Notes under the pieces: model-generated
Databases searched by the model: none
Seen by the model: the letters and a program-made list of their open reading frames with translations, nothing else
What the model was told of the DNA's origin: nothing
Program-made: the position numbers and the translations under genes
Assembly (NCBI GenBank): GCA_963663605.2
Contig: CAXXVF010000002.1
Coordinates: 620,001 to 684,000 of the forward strand
Length of the DNA stretch: 64,000 nt
Direction of reading: 5' to 3'
DNA from: Sporobacter sp963663605
GTDB lineage: Bacteria; Bacillota; Clostridia; Oscillospirales; Oscillospiraceae
In this document: in pieces, positions 25,582-34,679 of the stretch
How the letters are laid out: each line of letters begins with the position of its first letter
Numbering within the stretch: the first letter of the stretch is position 1

Positions 25582-26844
25582 TTACATAAGCTCCGGCGCC
25601 TGTGTCCGGACATTCAGCCCTTTTTTCCTTACCACGAAAAACAGAGGCAGCAGCACGGCGACGATGACCGCCCCGCTGACGATAAAGGAAATGCCGGAGC
25701 CGAGCTCCTCGGCTACCGCGCCCGCAAACAGGTTGCCCAGCGGCGCCGAGCCCGACATGACGATCGAATACACGCTCATCACGCGCCCTCTGTATTCGTT
25801 GGTGGAATTGAGCTGGATCGTCGTGTTGACGCTCGCAAGAAAGATCATATACACGAAGCTCATGAGCGCCACGGCTATTGCCGTAAGCGCGTAGACGCTT
25901 GAAAATCCGATTGCCGCCACGAGTACGCCGACGATCAGCGGCAGCACGAACACGAAAGCGTTTTTGATGCCGCCCTTTGTGATGCTTGCCATCGTCAGCG
26001 CGCCCGCCAGCGCTCCGACGCCGCCCATGGACATCAGAAAGCCGTAGCCCGTCTCCTGCTGATGAAGCACTTCATCCGAAAACACAGGTATGAGCACGCC
26101 GAGATTCATTGCGAAGATGGCGGCGATTGCCAAAAACAGCATGGGCATATACAAAATCGGTTTTCCGAAAATAAATTTCAGTCCGTCCCCGATATTCCTG
26201 AAGATATTGTCGATTTTGACCGTCTTTTTTTCAACGGTCATCGGCTTGATAAAGAACAGGCTCACGAGCACCGCGCCGAAACTGACGGCGTTGATGAAAA
26301 AACATACCGAAATGTCCCATGTCGCCATAATGATGCCGGCAAGGGCCGGTCCCAGCATCCGCGCGAGATTATACTGCGCCGAATTGAGCGCGATCCCGCC
26401 CGACAGGTCTTCCTTCCCGACCATCTCGATAATGAACGCTTGCCTGGCCGTTGCGTCAAACGTATTGACAAAACCTAAAAGCGTCGAGGATATGAGCAGG
26501 TGCCAATATACGATGCGTCCCGTCGCGACTAAAATCGCGATGACCAGCGTGATCACAAGCGACGCGGCCTGCGTGATCATTATGATGTTTTTTTTCTTGA
26601 ACCGGTCGATCAGGACGCCGGCAAATAATGAAAAAAGCAAAACCGGCGTGAATTGAAGCGCGCTTACGATGCTTAAAAGGAACGCCGAATCCGTCAGCTT
26701 GTAAGCCAGCCAGGGCTGCGCGGCATTTTGCATCCATATCCCCGTCGTAGATACCGCTATCCCGATCCAGTAGTAGAGGAAATTTTTGTGTCTGAGCGCG
26801 GCGAAGGGATTGGATACCGCTGCTTTTTCATTTTTCTTTGTCAA
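25582..26844 (-). CDS. MFS transporter (MFS_3 / EntS-like exporter)
   Basis: A 420-residue transporter with 12 predicted membrane helices. The N-terminal FAALRHKNFLYYWIGIAVSTTGIWMQNAAQPWLAYKLT region (positions about 12-50) and the FAGVLIDRFKKKNI loop, the MFS motif A, are typical of the MFS_3 group that includes enterobactin exporter EntS. Export of a small molecule is likely but the substrate is unknown. No siderophore or antibiotic genes are adjacent. The ger operon terminator lies just upstream, so it has its own promoter, which was not identified. Confidence 0.9.
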   Translation of the reverse strand: MTKKNEKAAVSNPFAALRHKNFLYYWIGIAVSTTGIWMQNAAQPWLAYKLTDSAFLLSIVSALQFTPVLLFSLFAGVLIDRFKKKNIIMITQAASLVITLVIAILVATGRIVYWHLLISSTLLGFVNTFDATARQAFIIEMVGKEDLSGGIALNSAQYNLARMLGPALAGIIMATWDISVCFFINAVSFGAVLVSLFFIKPMTVEKKTVKIDNIFRNIGDGLKFIFGKPILYMPMLFLAIAAIFAMNLGVLIPVFSDEVLHQQETGYGFLMSMGGVGALAGALTMASITKGGIKNAFVFVLPLIVGVLVAAIGFSSVYALTAIAVALMSFVYMIFLASVNTTIQLNSTNEYRGRVMSVYSIVMSGSAPLGNLFAGAVAEELGSGISFIVSGAVIVAVLLPLFFVVRKKGLNVRTQAPELM

Positions 26845-26921
26845 TCGCTTTTACCTTCCCGATTTTTTCCTCTAGTATATATATAAACAGCCATGTTTTC
26901 AATGGTTTTATGGACAAAACT

Positions 26922-26947
26922 CAAAGCCCGCCAAATGGCGGGCTTTG
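26922..26947 (-). terminator. Terminator of the ger operon
   Basis: CAAAGCCCGCCA and TGGCGGGCTTTG form a near-perfect 12-bp stem-loop 60 bp past the last gerAB-type gene. T-rich sequence follows on the minus strand. Confidence 0.85.
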
Positions 26948-27009
26948 TTGTTTGGACATTTTCATACTTGAAAATTCCTGTAAATACAGCTTGTTGCTTA
27001 AAAGCCAAA

Positions 27010-28119
27010 TCATTTGTCCGGACGGCCGGCGCGGCCGGCAGCACGCCTGATAAGGTAAACCGCCAGCATAATCAGCGGCAGGATGAATCCGACAAAGATC
27101 GTCAAAGGCGTATAGGCCTCAAGTATCCAGCTCGAATGCTCGACGGCTTCCGGCAGGACTGTAAACGACAGGATAAAAACTATAAGCCCGAGCGGCAATA
27201 TGATCCGGCGGTGATCCTTAAGCCTGAGCACTTCTGAAACGGACATGATCGTAGAATAAAAATAAAGAAACCCGATAGCGAACTGCGAAAGCGTCCAGAT
27301 GATGGATATAACGTATTCTATCCGCGTCAAAATCGGCATAATATTGATTTCTCTCGTGAGAAGGATCGTTGCAAACGACGAACTGGCCACAATGCCTTCT
27401 CCCAAAACCAGAATGGCCATCAACAGATTGATTATGACCATGCTGTTTGCCCACAGAAAGCCTCTGACAAACCCTTTCCGCCCCTCCTTTTTATCTTTGA
27501 CGGCAATCGGATAAATCATCAGCAGCGTTATATTCTGTATGGAAATAAAAACCGAAAGTATAACGGAGCCGCTTAGTACCGGCGTTATGCCGTCCTCCAT
27601 AACCGGGAGCAGATATCCCGGCTTTATATTCGGCAGAACAAGCAGCATTGATAATATAAATAAAATCGTAAAAACTTTTATAAATACTTCTGTTGCGCGC
27701 GCGACGGATTCTATGCCGTAGTAGACGCCCACTATTATAGACACAGTGAATAATGATATCGTAGCCGTCACCGGCACTTCAGGCATCACTGCGCTGCCAA
27801 AACTTCCGATGTACCAGGGGACGCCGTAGGCCGTAATGAAAAAAAACAGTATATATATAAGGGACAGGAGCTTCCCCAGCCACGTTCCGAAGAGTTTCTG
27901 AAGAAGACCGATCAGCGTAACCCCGTCATACCGCGTTCCCAGATAACAATAAACATACATCATCACAAGTCCGGCAAGCATTGTAACAATCCCCGACAGC
28001 CACGCGTCCCGCCCGGCGGCGGACGCGACGCCCGACGATATGACCAGAATGGAACCGCCGAGCGTCGAAAGTCCCGTCAGCGAAAAAAGCTGATGACGCG
28101 TTATCCTCTTGTTTTTCAC
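27010..28119 (-). CDS. gerAB: GerAB/ArcD/ProY-family germinant receptor B subunit (second copy)
   Basis: A 369-residue integral membrane protein with about 10 helices, related to amino-acid permeases. B subunits bind or sense the germinant in the spore inner membrane. The N-terminus KRITRHQLFSLTGLSTLGGSILVI is shared almost position by position with the adjacent B subunit. It is the last gene of the operon. B-subunit duplicates are known in clostridial and bacillar receptors and often widen germinant specificity. Confidence 0.9.
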   Translation of the reverse strand: MKNKRITRHQLFSLTGLSTLGGSILVISSGVASAAGRDAWLSGIVTMLAGLVMMYVYCYLGTRYDGVTLIGLLQKLFGTWLGKLLSLIYILFFFITAYGVPWYIGSFGSAVMPEVPVTATISLFTVSIIVGVYYGIESVARATEVFIKVFTILFILSMLLVLPNIKPGYLLPVMEDGITPVLSGSVILSVFISIQNITLLMIYPIAVKDKKEGRKGFVRGFLWANSMVIINLLMAILVLGEGIVASSSFATILLTREINIMPILTRIEYVISIIWTLSQFAIGFLYFYSTIMSVSEVLRLKDHRRIILPLGLIVFILSFTVLPEAVEHSSWILEAYTPLTIFVGFILPLIMLAVYLIRRAAGRAGRPDK

Positions 28120-28152
28120 GCAGTCACCTCCCGTTGTTTTCAGGTGTGCCGC

Positions 28153-29247
28153 TCAAACCCGCTTGAACATATATTTCTTAATGATATAGACCAGGACCAT
28201 GATAAAGGGAATAATAATTCCGAATGTTACACTCCATGGCGTGTACGTGTAATTGACCCAGTGCATCTGATAGATCGTGCTGGGAAAAACGACGCCGGAC
28301 ATTATGAGCAGGATGAGCGCCAGTGGCAGTATGATTTTTTTGTGGTCTTTCAGCCCAAATAGCTCTGAAAGCCCTACGGCTCCGGAGTAAAAAAAGGAAA
28401 TGTCAACGTATAGCTGTGTGATCCGCCAGACGACCGACACCACATACTCAAGGCGCGTAAGCGCCGCGCCCGCTTTAATCTCCTGCACCAGTGTCAGCAT
28501 CGGATAACTGAGTATGGATGTCATATTGCTGCCCAGAACAAGGATGCATAATGTCACGACGATCGTCGAGATTGCGCCGGACCATAAAAAGCCTTTCAGT
28601 ATCGCACCATACGCTTTGGATATATCTTTCAATCCCGGAATAACCATCAAAATCATAATAACAGGGAACGTGATATAGCAGGACAGGAACACCGAGCCTT
28701 TAAAGACCGGCGCGATACCTTTCTCCAGGACCGGCAGCATATAGTCAAACCGCATATTGTTCAGCAGCAGTATAACCGTAAAACCGAACAGCAGTGACAC
28801 GATAATCAAAAACAACTCCGACGAACGAGCAATCGTTTCGATACCGTACAGCAATGCCACCACGACGCCTACCATAAAAACGATCGACAGGATATACGTC
28901 GGCGTTTCACACATGACCCGTTTGCAAAGGCCCGTTATATACCACGGTATGTGTGACGCGACTGTCAGGAAAAGGATGATGTAACCGACACACACGGCAA
29001 AACCGACGTATTTCCCAAATATTTTTTTCGTTATGCCGATGAGCGTCAGGCCGGGGTACCGGCTGGCCAGATAATAATAAATCGATATGACGCCGATCCC
29101 GAAAACGACTGCGGCCACGCCGCTCAGCCATGCGTTTTGTTCCGCGATCCCCGCAAGAGTCGCCGCGATCACAAGCAGCGAGCCTCCGAGCGATGAAAGC
29201 GCCGTCATAGCATAAAGCTGATGCGGTGTGATTTTTTTATTACCCAC
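28153..29247 (-). CDS. gerAB: GerAB/ArcD/ProY-family germinant receptor B subunit (first copy)
   Basis: A 364-residue, 10-helix membrane protein of the same family as its neighbour (NKKITPHQLYAMTALSSLGGSLLVI at the N-terminus). The two copies align along their length but are clearly diverged, so the duplication is not recent. It lies 33 bp upstream of the second copy and 18 bp downstream of the small two-helix protein. Role: germinant recognition in the spore inner membrane, inferred from family and operon. Confidence 0.9.
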   Translation of the reverse strand: MGNKKITPHQLYAMTALSSLGGSLLVIAATLAGIAEQNAWLSGVAAVVFGIGVISIYYYLASRYPGLTLIGITKKIFGKYVGFAVCVGYIILFLTVASHIPWYITGLCKRVMCETPTYILSIVFMVGVVVALLYGIETIARSSELFLIIVSLLFGFTVILLLNNMRFDYMLPVLEKGIAPVFKGSVFLSCYITFPVIMILMVIPGLKDISKAYGAILKGFLWSGAISTIVVTLCILVLGSNMTSILSYPMLTLVQEIKAGAALTRLEYVVSVVWRITQLYVDISFFYSGAVGLSELFGLKDHKKIILPLALILLIMSGVVFPSTIYQMHWVNYTYTPWSVTFGIIIPFIMVLVYIIKKYMFKRV

Positions 29248-29265
29248 GCTGCTCCCTCATTAGCC

Positions 29266-29508
29266 TTAAGGTTTTAAAAGTGACTGCATAATATCATTAA
29301 ATGGCGAAAACACCCACGCGAAAAAGTCCGACGGATTCGGGATTTTGATATTCAGGCTTTTCATAACGGCCAGAACGGTTCCCAACAGCAATAATACGGA
29401 AAATGTCACAAGCTCCCGCATAAGCTTCTGGTTAAGCATCTTGGGGATTTCGACAATACATACGATAACGTCGAATATCAAAACGGCCATGATAGATATT
29501 AAAGCCAT
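29266..29508 (-). CDS. Small two-helix membrane protein of the ger operon (D-subunit-like)
   Basis: An 80-residue protein with two predicted transmembrane helices (about 2-20 and 33-52) and a short amphipathic tail. Small proteins of this size and topology, called D proteins, are known in several bacillar ger operons and modulate receptor activity. Size, topology and position between the C and B genes support that assignment. No sequence motif confirms it. It lies 2 bp downstream of gerAC. Confidence 0.65.
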   Translation of the reverse strand: MALISIMAVLIFDVIVCIVEIPKMLNQKLMRELVTFSVLLLLGTVLAVMKSLNIKIPNPSDFFAWVFSPFNDIMQSLLKP

Positions 29509-29510
29509 GG

Positions 29511-30698
29511 TTAATCCCTTTGTGTGATTGATTTCGTCATATCTCCCGTCGCCAGGACTTTGACGTCTACTTTGATGTCGACGGGCATATCTACAAAAAC
29601 ATCATTCCAGCTGTCCATGACGGTCTTCCAATAATCCGGGTCATGGGCGTGTATTTTTTCGCCGAACCCGAAGATATCCGTGTTCAGTTCCTTTTGCGCT
29701 TTTTCCAGCGACTCCCGGCACATCTGAGTTATTTTTTCTTTAAGCATCCCGCTTACGGTTTCCGTGTTTTCTTCTTTTGAGACCTCAAGGCCGCCTTTCA
29801 CGGCGATGGCGGCGCATTCAACGCTGATCTCCACGGCGGCTTCGGGCGAGTTGTCTTTGACTGAGGGTTTTATCTTGGATTTTGCTTTCAGTATCTCAAA
29901 GGTGACTTCGTTTTCGTTTTCCGATGCGTATTCCGTAGTACGTTCGACCGTGCCTTTAATATAATTGTAGCCTTTTGATTCCGACGCGCTCAGCCAGCCT
30001 GCAAGCTTATCGTTCTTAAAAGCGCCAAGGTCCGAGAATTTCAGTTTTTCAAAGTTCTCGCTTTTTCTCAGGATTTCCGTTCGGTCGGGTTTTTCATCCG
30101 CGCCGCTTATTTCAACCGCACCGATAACAGGATTTGTTCCTTTGGCCGTAATATCGTTGGAAAGCTCTATGATGCGTACGTTTTTTGTTGAGGCCCATGT
30201 TTTATACGCCAGCTCCAGCTTGTCAAACATAGATATACCGGGGATAGCCTCAATCGGCGTCAGGATCGTCAGGATATCTTTTGCCGAGCTGCCTCTGGCG
30301 ACGGCAAAATAAAAGTCGGTCCGGTACTCGTGGTACCGCAGAAAATAATCCAGGATGTCCGAAATGCCTTCTTTTGCAATTTCCTCGCTTAAAATGACCA
30401 TCCTCAGATGCGAACTGTATATCGCTCTGGTCGCCAGCGCCGCCATCTTGTTGATCGCCTCCGGAATATTGGGGCCCTCCGCCGTATAGACCGTGACGGG
30501 CGCCTCGTCCGTCGCCCTTTGGGATGCGATCGCCTTCGGATTAATGAGCTGCTCCGATATGAGATATCCGCCGTCCGTTTTATCAATGCCGATAGCGACC
30601 GTCAGTCCGAGCGTATTGACCTCGTGGCTGCTCCAGCACCCTGCAAGCGTCAGGTTCAGCAGCAGCGCCAGTGTTATAAAGATACATTTTTTCTTCAT
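29511..30698 (-). CDS. gerAC: Ger(x)C-family germination lipoprotein (C subunit)
   Basis: A 395-residue lipoprotein. The signal ends with the lipobox LAGC (Cys21), followed by the family-typical WSSHEVNTLGLTVAIGID. C subunits are lipid-anchored on the outer face of the spore inner membrane and are needed for receptor function. The domain order fits GerAC: N-terminal domains, then the C-terminal region near TDIFGFGEKIHAHDPDYWKTV, which is the most conserved block. It lies 4 bp downstream of gerAA. Confidence 0.93.
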   Translation of the reverse strand: MKKKCIFITLALLLNLTLAGCWSSHEVNTLGLTVAIGIDKTDGGYLISEQLINPKAIASQRATDEAPVTVYTAEGPNIPEAINKMAALATRAIYSSHLRMVILSEEIAKEGISDILDYFLRYHEYRTDFYFAVARGSSAKDILTILTPIEAIPGISMFDKLELAYKTWASTKNVRIIELSNDITAKGTNPVIGAVEISGADEKPDRTEILRKSENFEKLKFSDLGAFKNDKLAGWLSASESKGYNYIKGTVERTTEYASENENEVTFEILKAKSKIKPSVKDNSPEAAVEISVECAAIAVKGGLEVSKEENTETVSGMLKEKITQMCRESLEKAQKELNTDIFGFGEKIHAHDPDYWKTVMDSWNDVFVDMPVDIKVDVKVLATGDMTKSITQRD

Positions 30699-30702
30699 GA
30701 CG

Positions 30703-32268
30703 TCACTGTATCTCCTGCTTCCCTTTTATTTCACTGCTGAGCTGCTGCGGACCGCTCGTCCTGTCCGAAGTGTCGGCGGACGAAAAGACAGGCCGCTTCT
30801 TCAGCATCCATAACGGCATGCGAATGAACGTGTCCTTGTTCATTCCTTTCACTCTGGGCGCGACGGGCGTTAAATACGGGACGTTTGCGGATTTGAGCTT
30901 GCATAGATGCAGCACCAGGATGATGAGCCCCATTGAGACGCCGTAAAGGCCAAGCACGGCGGCCAGGACGATGAAGACGAATCTTAAAAGGCGGATGCTG
31001 TTGGACATGCCGTAGTTCGTGATGGCAAAACTCGATATAGCCGTTATGGCTACAACAATCACAACGAGCGCCGATATAAGTCCGGCCTCGACGGCCGCCT
31101 GCCCCAGAACGAGCGCGCCGACGATGGAAATGGCGGGGCCGATGGCCCTCGGCATGCGGATGCCCGCCTCGCGTATGATCTCAAACGATATTTCCATGAT
31201 CAAAACTTCCATGACGGCGGTAAACGGCACGCCTTCGCGCTGCGCTGCAATGCTCACGAGGAGCGGTGTCGGTATGATCTCCTGATGGAAGGTCGTAAGC
31301 GCGATAAAGACTCCCGGTACTAAAAGCGTCAGGAAAAGCGCGATATAACGCGTTATACGCATGGCCGTAGCAACTAAAAAAGTATAATAAAAATCTTCGC
31401 TGGCCTGTATGAAATCGTTGAATACCGCCGGCGCTGTCAGGACATACGGCGTCCCGTCGACGATGATCGCGACCCGGCCTTCCAGCAGCGCGCCGGCCAC
31501 GGCATCCGGTTTCTCGGAATTGAGTATCGTCGGAAATATCGAGTATTTGTCTGTTTTTAAAAGCTGCTCGATATACCCGCTGTCCAGTATCCCGTCATAG
31601 TCGATCCCCGCCAGCCTGTCGCGTAAATCCTTTACGATATCCGTTTTGGCGATCGACGAGATGTACAGCATTTTTATTTTCGTATGCGTCACCTTGCCGA
31701 GCGTCATGTCCTCGACTTTAAGCGCCTTGTTCCGGATACGCTTTCGGATCAGAAAGAGGTTTTTATTGATATCCTCGGTAAATGCGTCTTTCGGCCCCTT
31801 TATGATCGTCTGCGATGTCGGATGTTCAACTGCACGGCCTTCTCTGGAACTTGCGGCAATGGAAAAGAATCCGCCGACGCCGTCGACAAGGAACGCGATG
31901 TTTCCATCGAGTATTTCGTCAAACAGCGCGCTGAATTTATTGCTGTCGTATCTCCGTCTCACATTCGAGATATTTTCCTGCAGAAAAGTAAAATACTGCT
32001 CCGGTTTCAGTTTGGGCTCAGCGAGCTTTTTCCTGTTGAGCTCTTCCGACAGTGAAACGACTGCCTGGTCATCGACCATTTCCGCCAAAAAGACGACTGC
32101 AAATGTTGTTGCGGCCCTTTCATTCGCGTCTACATTGACGATCAGATCGCTGCTTTTACCGAATTCCGAAATAATCGTTTCGATGTTGTCTTTTAAATCC
32201 CCATACATCAGCTCGGGCGGTCCACCGCCCGTTTTGTCTCCCGCTTTCCTTTTGCCGGAAGTGTTCAT
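30703..32268 (-). CDS. gerAA: GerA-family germinant receptor A subunit
   Basis: A 521-residue membrane protein and first gene of the ger operon. A soluble N-terminal domain (about 30-290) precedes a transmembrane domain of about five helices. The conserved block FHQEIIPTPLLVSIAAQREG and the following EVLIMEISFEIIREAGIRMP are diagnostic. The A, B and C subunits together form the nutrient receptor; A is proposed to form the ion channel. I chose ATG at 32268, with GGAGTG seven bases upstream, over the TTG one codon earlier. Expression in the forespore under sigma-G is expected, but no clear sigma-G promoter was found. Confidence 0.94.
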   Translation of the reverse strand: MNTSGKRKAGDKTGGGPPELMYGDLKDNIETIISEFGKSSDLIVNVDANERAATTFAVVFLAEMVDDQAVVSLSEELNRKKLAEPKLKPEQYFTFLQENISNVRRRYDSNKFSALFDEILDGNIAFLVDGVGGFFSIAASSREGRAVEHPTSQTIIKGPKDAFTEDINKNLFLIRKRIRNKALKVEDMTLGKVTHTKIKMLYISSIAKTDIVKDLRDRLAGIDYDGILDSGYIEQLLKTDKYSIFPTILNSEKPDAVAGALLEGRVAIIVDGTPYVLTAPAVFNDFIQASEDFYYTFLVATAMRITRYIALFLTLLVPGVFIALTTFHQEIIPTPLLVSIAAQREGVPFTAVMEVLIMEISFEIIREAGIRMPRAIGPAISIVGALVLGQAAVEAGLISALVVIVVAITAISSFAITNYGMSNSIRLLRFVFIVLAAVLGLYGVSMGLIILVLHLCKLKSANVPYLTPVAPRVKGMNKDTFIRMPLWMLKKRPVFSSADTSDRTSGPQQLSSEIKGKQEIQ

Positions 32269-32529
32269 CAATTCACTCCATTATTTCAGCTGCCTAAGCG
32301 TACTTTTATACAAAATTATTATCTCCTGCCTGTTAGCGCCTATTTACGCCATTTTTTGCTATGTGTTTTTTTCCGCGCAGACAATCCGCTTCGTCGGATT
32401 TCCGGCATGTTTTTCTTCCGCTTCCATGGCAGAAACTACAGTTTGACGGAGCGGTTACAATTTGTTACCCTTTCTTCTGACGATGTGCATATTTACGCAT
32501 CCGTTCACGACTAAAAAGGAGAACATGCA

Positions 32530-33444
32530 ATGACATTACTCAGGAGATTTCGGAAGACGGCCGTAACCGTCCTGATTCTGGCGGCGCTTCTGGTCGGTTC
32601 CGCCGTCACAACAGGGGCTGGAGCCATGGGCGTCACGTCTGCTGCGGGCGTCGTCACAACGACGACGACCAATTTGAATGTACGCAGTTCGGCCGGCCTC
32701 ACCGGTTCGATCGTATATAAGCTTCCGCCGGGCTCTTATGTGACGCTGATTTATAAGACAGGCAACTGGTGGTATGTAGAGTATGCCTCGGGTATTTACG
32801 GCTACGTCAGCGCCGATTACATACGTTATGTATACGGCACTTACGCGCTTCAGGTATCCGGCGCCGTTGGCGGCCTCAACGTCCGAAGCGGACCCGGCAC
32901 GTCTTACGGCATTGTCGATCAGCTGCCGCCCGGCCGGTTGGTGCTCGTTTTGTACGAAAGCGGCGGCTGGTATAAAATACTCTGCAACGGCGCGGTCACC
33001 GGCTACGTCAGCGGTAAGTATCTCAACTCTACGATGGCCTGGCCCGTTCCGTCCAGCACGAAGATTAACCAGTATTTCGTATCCGGCTCCCATCTGGGCA
33101 TTGACATAGACGCCTCTGTTCAGGATGTAACGGGCGACGCCGTTGTCGCCGTCCAGACCGGGTCCGTCTCCTATGCCGGTTACTTAAACGGCTACGGATA
33201 TGTCGTCTATATCAATTCCGTATATAACGGGCAGCCGATCCAGACGCGCTACGCCCATCTCGCCTCCGCGCCGCTCGTTTCAGCCGGCGACACGGTCGGC
33301 GTCGGGCAGCGGATCGGATATATGGGCAGCACCGGGACCTCTACGGGCGTTCACCTGCACTTTGAAGTACGCATTCGTACTTCCGCCCTGCCCTGCATCG
33401 CAAATGCGGACTCGACTGCAGCAGACCCATTGGACTATCTTTAA
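32530..33444 (+). CDS. Secreted SH3b-SH3b-M23 cell-wall endopeptidase
   Basis: A 304-residue exported protein. The signal peptide is about 1-32. Two bacterial SH3 domains lie at about 41-99 and 107-165, each with an NVRS-G motif and a Y-G-Y-V/V-T-G-Y-V end. An M23 (LytM) domain fills 170-304, with zinc ligands H188-x-x-x-D192 and H275-L-H277 plus H243. M23 enzymes cut peptide cross-bridges in peptidoglycan; SH3 domains bind the wall. All catalytic ligands are present, so it should be active. AAGGAG precedes ATG. It is divergent from the ger operon, which raises but does not prove a role in spore cortex or wall remodelling. Confidence 0.92.
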   Translation: MTLLRRFRKTAVTVLILAALLVGSAVTTGAGAMGVTSAAGVVTTTTTNLNVRSSAGLTGSIVYKLPPGSYVTLIYKTGNWWYVEYASGIYGYVSADYIRYVYGTYALQVSGAVGGLNVRSGPGTSYGIVDQLPPGRLVLVLYESGGWYKILCNGAVTGYVSGKYLNSTMAWPVPSSTKINQYFVSGSHLGIDIDASVQDVTGDAVVAVQTGSVSYAGYLNGYGYVVYINSVYNGQPIQTRYAHLASAPLVSAGDTVGVGQRIGYMGSTGTSTGVHLHFEVRIRTSALPCIANADSTAADPLDYL

Positions 33445-33490
33445 TCGCACGATAAAAAACAACTGGCTGTCGTGAATTTTTCGACAACCT

Positions 33491-33520
33491 AAGCGGGGGC
33501 TTTTTTAGCCACCGCCTTCT
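33491..33520 (+). terminator. Probable terminator of the M23 endopeptidase gene
   Basis: GCGGGGGCT and AGCCACCGC form a 9-bp stem with one mismatch around a T-rich loop, 50 bp past the stop codon. The trailing T run is weak. Confidence 0.5.
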
Positions 33521-33620
33521 TTATTTATCCATTTTTCTTTGTATTTCAAATATTACTGTAGTATGATATTAAAAACCGCCATTTGTAATCAAAACAACGG
33601 TGCCGACGGAGGTCAGCAGC

Positions 33621-34538
33621 ATGACAGTGCAGTATTTACGCTATTTCATTGAAATTTATCGAACCGGCAGTGTTTATCAGGCTGCCAAAAACCTATTCGT
33701 TACGCCGCAGGGCATTAGTCGGGGGCTAAAACAACTGGAAAAATCGATTCATCTTCCTTTGTTTATACATAAGCAAAACAAGCTGACGCCGACCGACTTC
33801 GGCAATGCGTTCTATTCGCGGGCCGTTATCGCATACAAAAGCCTTGAGGATCTTGAGGTTTTCGCTAGCAATTATCTCCTGAGCGGCGAAAACAGCATAC
33901 GGATCGGGCTGATGGGCTATAGCCGCACTTCATACATGATCCTGTCCTTGATCGAGAACTTTCAGAAGGAAAATCCCGAAGTGCTTATCAACACGACTTT
34001 TTATGAGCAAAGTCAGCACAATTTACTGACGATGAAAATCTTAAACGGCGAACTTGATGTCGGATGGTGCTATCACACGAAAATCGACCCGGCTTTCGCT
34101 TATTCAACCGTCAAAAACGCGCCTTTGAAATGTCTTATCAGCTCAGATAATCCGCTTTCTCAAAAAGACATACTCAATTGGAGCGACCTTGAGGACGAGC
34201 CGTTCATTTTTTCGGGCAAGAATGATCTTCTCCCCATGCTGATCAGGAAACACTGCCTGCAATGCGGGTTCAAGCCTTATGATAAATTCTTTTCTACAGA
34301 TTCCTCCTTCGTGTCGCAGCTGGTGGCACGAAATCACGGCGTCGCTTTTCTGTATGAAGACCAAATCAACAGGAACCGGCATTTTTACAAGAACGCCGCC
34401 ATAAAGTCCGTCCACCCGGAACTGCTTGTACAGCTTTCTTTTATTTTAAATAAAGAAAAAGAAAACGCGCCATTGATCAAGCGTCTGCTCGCTTACTTGA
34501 CGCCGGGTTTGAAGCAGCTCGAAAGCAATCCCGACTGA
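33621..34538 (+). CDS. LysR-family transcriptional regulator
   Basis: A 305-residue LTTR. The N-terminal winged helix (VQYLRYFIEIYRTGSVYQAA, KNLFVTPQGISRGLKQLEKS) is followed by a linker and a periplasmic-binding-protein-like effector domain from about residue 90. I chose ATG at 33621 because GGAGG lies eight bases upstream; an in-frame start at 33600 has none. It is not divergent from an obvious target, since the next gene converges on it. The regulon is therefore unknown; it might control its convergent neighbour, a sugar-binding lipoprotein. Confidence 0.9.
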   Translation: MTVQYLRYFIEIYRTGSVYQAAKNLFVTPQGISRGLKQLEKSIHLPLFIHKQNKLTPTDFGNAFYSRAVIAYKSLEDLEVFASNYLLSGENSIRIGLMGYSRTSYMILSLIENFQKENPEVLINTTFYEQSQHNLLTMKILNGELDVGWCYHTKIDPAFAYSTVKNAPLKCLISSDNPLSQKDILNWSDLEDEPFIFSGKNDLLPMLIRKHCLQCGFKPYDKFFSTDSSFVSQLVARNHGVAFLYEDQINRNRHFYKNAAIKSVHPELLVQLSFILNKEKENAPLIKRLLAYLTPGLKQLESNPD

Positions 34539-34604
34539 CCGCCTTTTGTGCCTGATACATCCGTCATTAAACCGTACCGCCGGTACAATTCTGTAAAATG
34601 CTGT

Positions 34605-34641
34605 TAAAAGGGGCCGTACACACCTGTACAGCCCCTTTTTT
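34605..34641. terminator. Bidirectional terminator
   Basis: AAAAGGGGC and GCCCCTTTT form the outer stem, with GTACA/TGTAC inside. It lies between the convergent LysR gene and the sugar-binding lipoprotein gene. Confidence 0.85.
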
Positions 34642-34679
34642 ATTTATTTCATAATTGATGTACAGCTTACCTAGGCTTA

